Assembly (NCBI GenBank): GCA_002794775.1
Contig: NBAY01000085.1
Span: 1 to 64,000 of the forward strand
Direction: 5' to 3'
From: Porodaedalea pini
Taxonomy: Eukaryota > Basidiomycota > Agaricomycetes > Hymenochaetales > Hymenochaetaceae
DNA: 64,000 nt
Of this stretch, positions 63,136-64,000 are shown one piece after another. A model generated the notes under the pieces. The model saw only the letters and a list, made by a program, of their open reading frames with translations, had not been told where the DNA came from and ran no database searches. The translations under genes were made by a program, and so were the position numbers. Numbering within the stretch: position 1 is the first letter of the stretch; each line of letters starts with the position of its first letter.

Positions 63136-64000
63136 CTACACCTGACCACTCGCAAAATCCTGTGAGTTGACGACCTCTTCGTCATCATCGTCTTCCTCCA
63201 CATAGTCCTCCACCGTTGTCCTTCGAGTGTCCACGACTTCCTCGAAGGCCAATTCCTTCATCACGCCTAAGTCATCAGCAAGAAGACGACGCTCACTTGG
63301 TGCCATCATCTGCAGCATGCACTGCACGATCGTCTTTCCCTGTGGGCACGTGTCCTTGAAGTGACCCAGCTTGCCGCAGATCCAGCACGCTCATCGTTGT
63401 TGCGCCTTGTTCATCAAGACGTCCATTGGCTGGCCTGCACCTCCAAAAGTAATGCCAGTCATGTCACGTTTGTCAACGTGGGCGGTCAGGATCTGTCGAC
63501 GAGCTGGGGGTGCCTGTGGTTGCTGGCACGGTGGAAGTGGGAACGTACAACCTCGTTGTATCGTGCGGATCTGTTGTTCACCGCGATTGATCTCGATGGC
63601 CTTCTTCTTCCAGTCATTGTACGTCGTTGGGACTGGCGTCGACCTCAACACCCCTCTCACTACCTCGATGTTCATTGCACGCTTTAGGCAGTCGCAGATG
63701 ATACTGTCGTCCGTCAGTCCTGCCCTCGTGATGATGACATCGAGCTTCTGGAAAAACTCGTCGGCAGTGAGGTCTTTCTGAACCTTGGTTCAGAATTCTG
63801 CTAGCGCTTTTTCCTTCCTGTTTGGGTCATTGAATGAGGCGTCTAGGCGCTCTTGGAACCTTGTCCAACTGTTGGTGAAGGTCACGAGGCCAGCCGTTGT
63901 TGATTCCTCTACGTAGTTCTGCGCCCATGTCGCTGCGTTGCCACCCTTTAGGTAGGAGAGAGCAACGTAGATCTTGCTCTCCAACATCGGGTACCGGCTC
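63136..64000 (-). pseudogene. gag: gag of copy D, partial at the window edge
   Basis: Reads MLESKIYVALSYLKGGNAAT, TKVQKDLTADEFFQKLDVII, MNIEVVRGVLRSTPVPTTYN and the knuckle CWICGKLGHFKDTC. TGA at 63790-63792 and another before ACWICG interrupt it, both at positions of Arg in sister copies. Confidence 0.75.

Larger units (their letters stand above)
58140..64000 (-). mobile_element. Chromovirus copy D, leaves the window on the right; 3' LTR split by insert G
   Basis: The 3' LTR consists of 58140-58190 and 59141-59538, separated by insert G. A polypurine tract follows at about 59539-59552 and pol/gag run on the - strand to the edge. The integrase-chromodomain frame 60750-59539 is intact for 403 codons. 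Upstream, pol has a one-base insertion near 62130-62160 (frameshift between AKFI and TKLDL) and TGA codons at 61387, 60802 and 62635. Gag is seen to 63987. Confidence 0.88.

Noticed and set aside
37093..64000. Repeat-induced point mutation (RIP) as the cause of stops
   Set aside because: The changes sit in CpG rather than the CpA context typical of RIP, and most CpA sites are unchanged between copies.

Overview
The window looks like a chromosome segment of a filamentous basidiomycete, most likely an Agaricomycete. The genes are split by many short introns (about 50-60 nt, mostly GT-AG, one inferred GC-AG). Several proteins belong to families typical of mushroom-forming fungi: a seven-helix membrane protein, an HIRRGD-type O-fucosyltransferase-like protein and chromodomain Ty3/gypsy elements.

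The left half (1-34600) is genic. In order: the 3' part of the tRNA adenosine deaminase subunit TAD3 (+); a seven-helix membrane protein (1833-3420, +); a 983-residue disordered protein of unknown function (6067-9092, -); isocitrate lyase (12252-14041, +); a 21-exon reading frame joining a truncated ISWI remodeller to a protein-kinase-like domain (15104-19655, +); a broken Argonaute N-terminal relic (about 19679-20546, +); the NuA4/NuA3 subunit EAF6 (20825-21776, -); an O-fucosyltransferase-like gene (about 22870-24566, +); the histone acetyltransferase RTT109 (26351-27934, +); and an 18-exon sterol 3-beta-glucosyltransferase (28803-33254, +). Housekeeping metabolism and chromatin functions are interleaved; I see no pathway cluster.

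The right half (34610-64000) is a nest of repeats. It opens with a 1053-bp inverted repeat (two 460-bp arms, 133-bp spacer). Next comes an old Ty3/gypsy host element, B, seen in three pieces (36556-37092, 43380-48462, 56144-56985). Inserted in or next to B are: complete chromovirus copy A (37093-43379, +, TSD GGAAC); an unclassified non-coding insert E (about 48463-49909); complete copy C (49910-56143, -, TSD TACAG); and the 5' part of copy F (56986-58139, +). F is itself interrupted by copy D (from 58140, -, leaving the window), whose LTR carries a 0.95-kb insert, G. A, C, D and F are one family.

Two observations stand out. The ISWI-like gene has Lys in place of Glu in the DEAH box, breaks off at the SANT domain and continues in phase through a canonical intron into a kinase domain. 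The retroelement copies decay through CpG transitions: all seven differences between the LTRs of copy A are CpG transitions, and many stops are TGA where a sister copy has CGA or Arg. This implies CpG methylation followed by deamination. All calls are by eye from the sequence and its conceptual translation; no database search was run.
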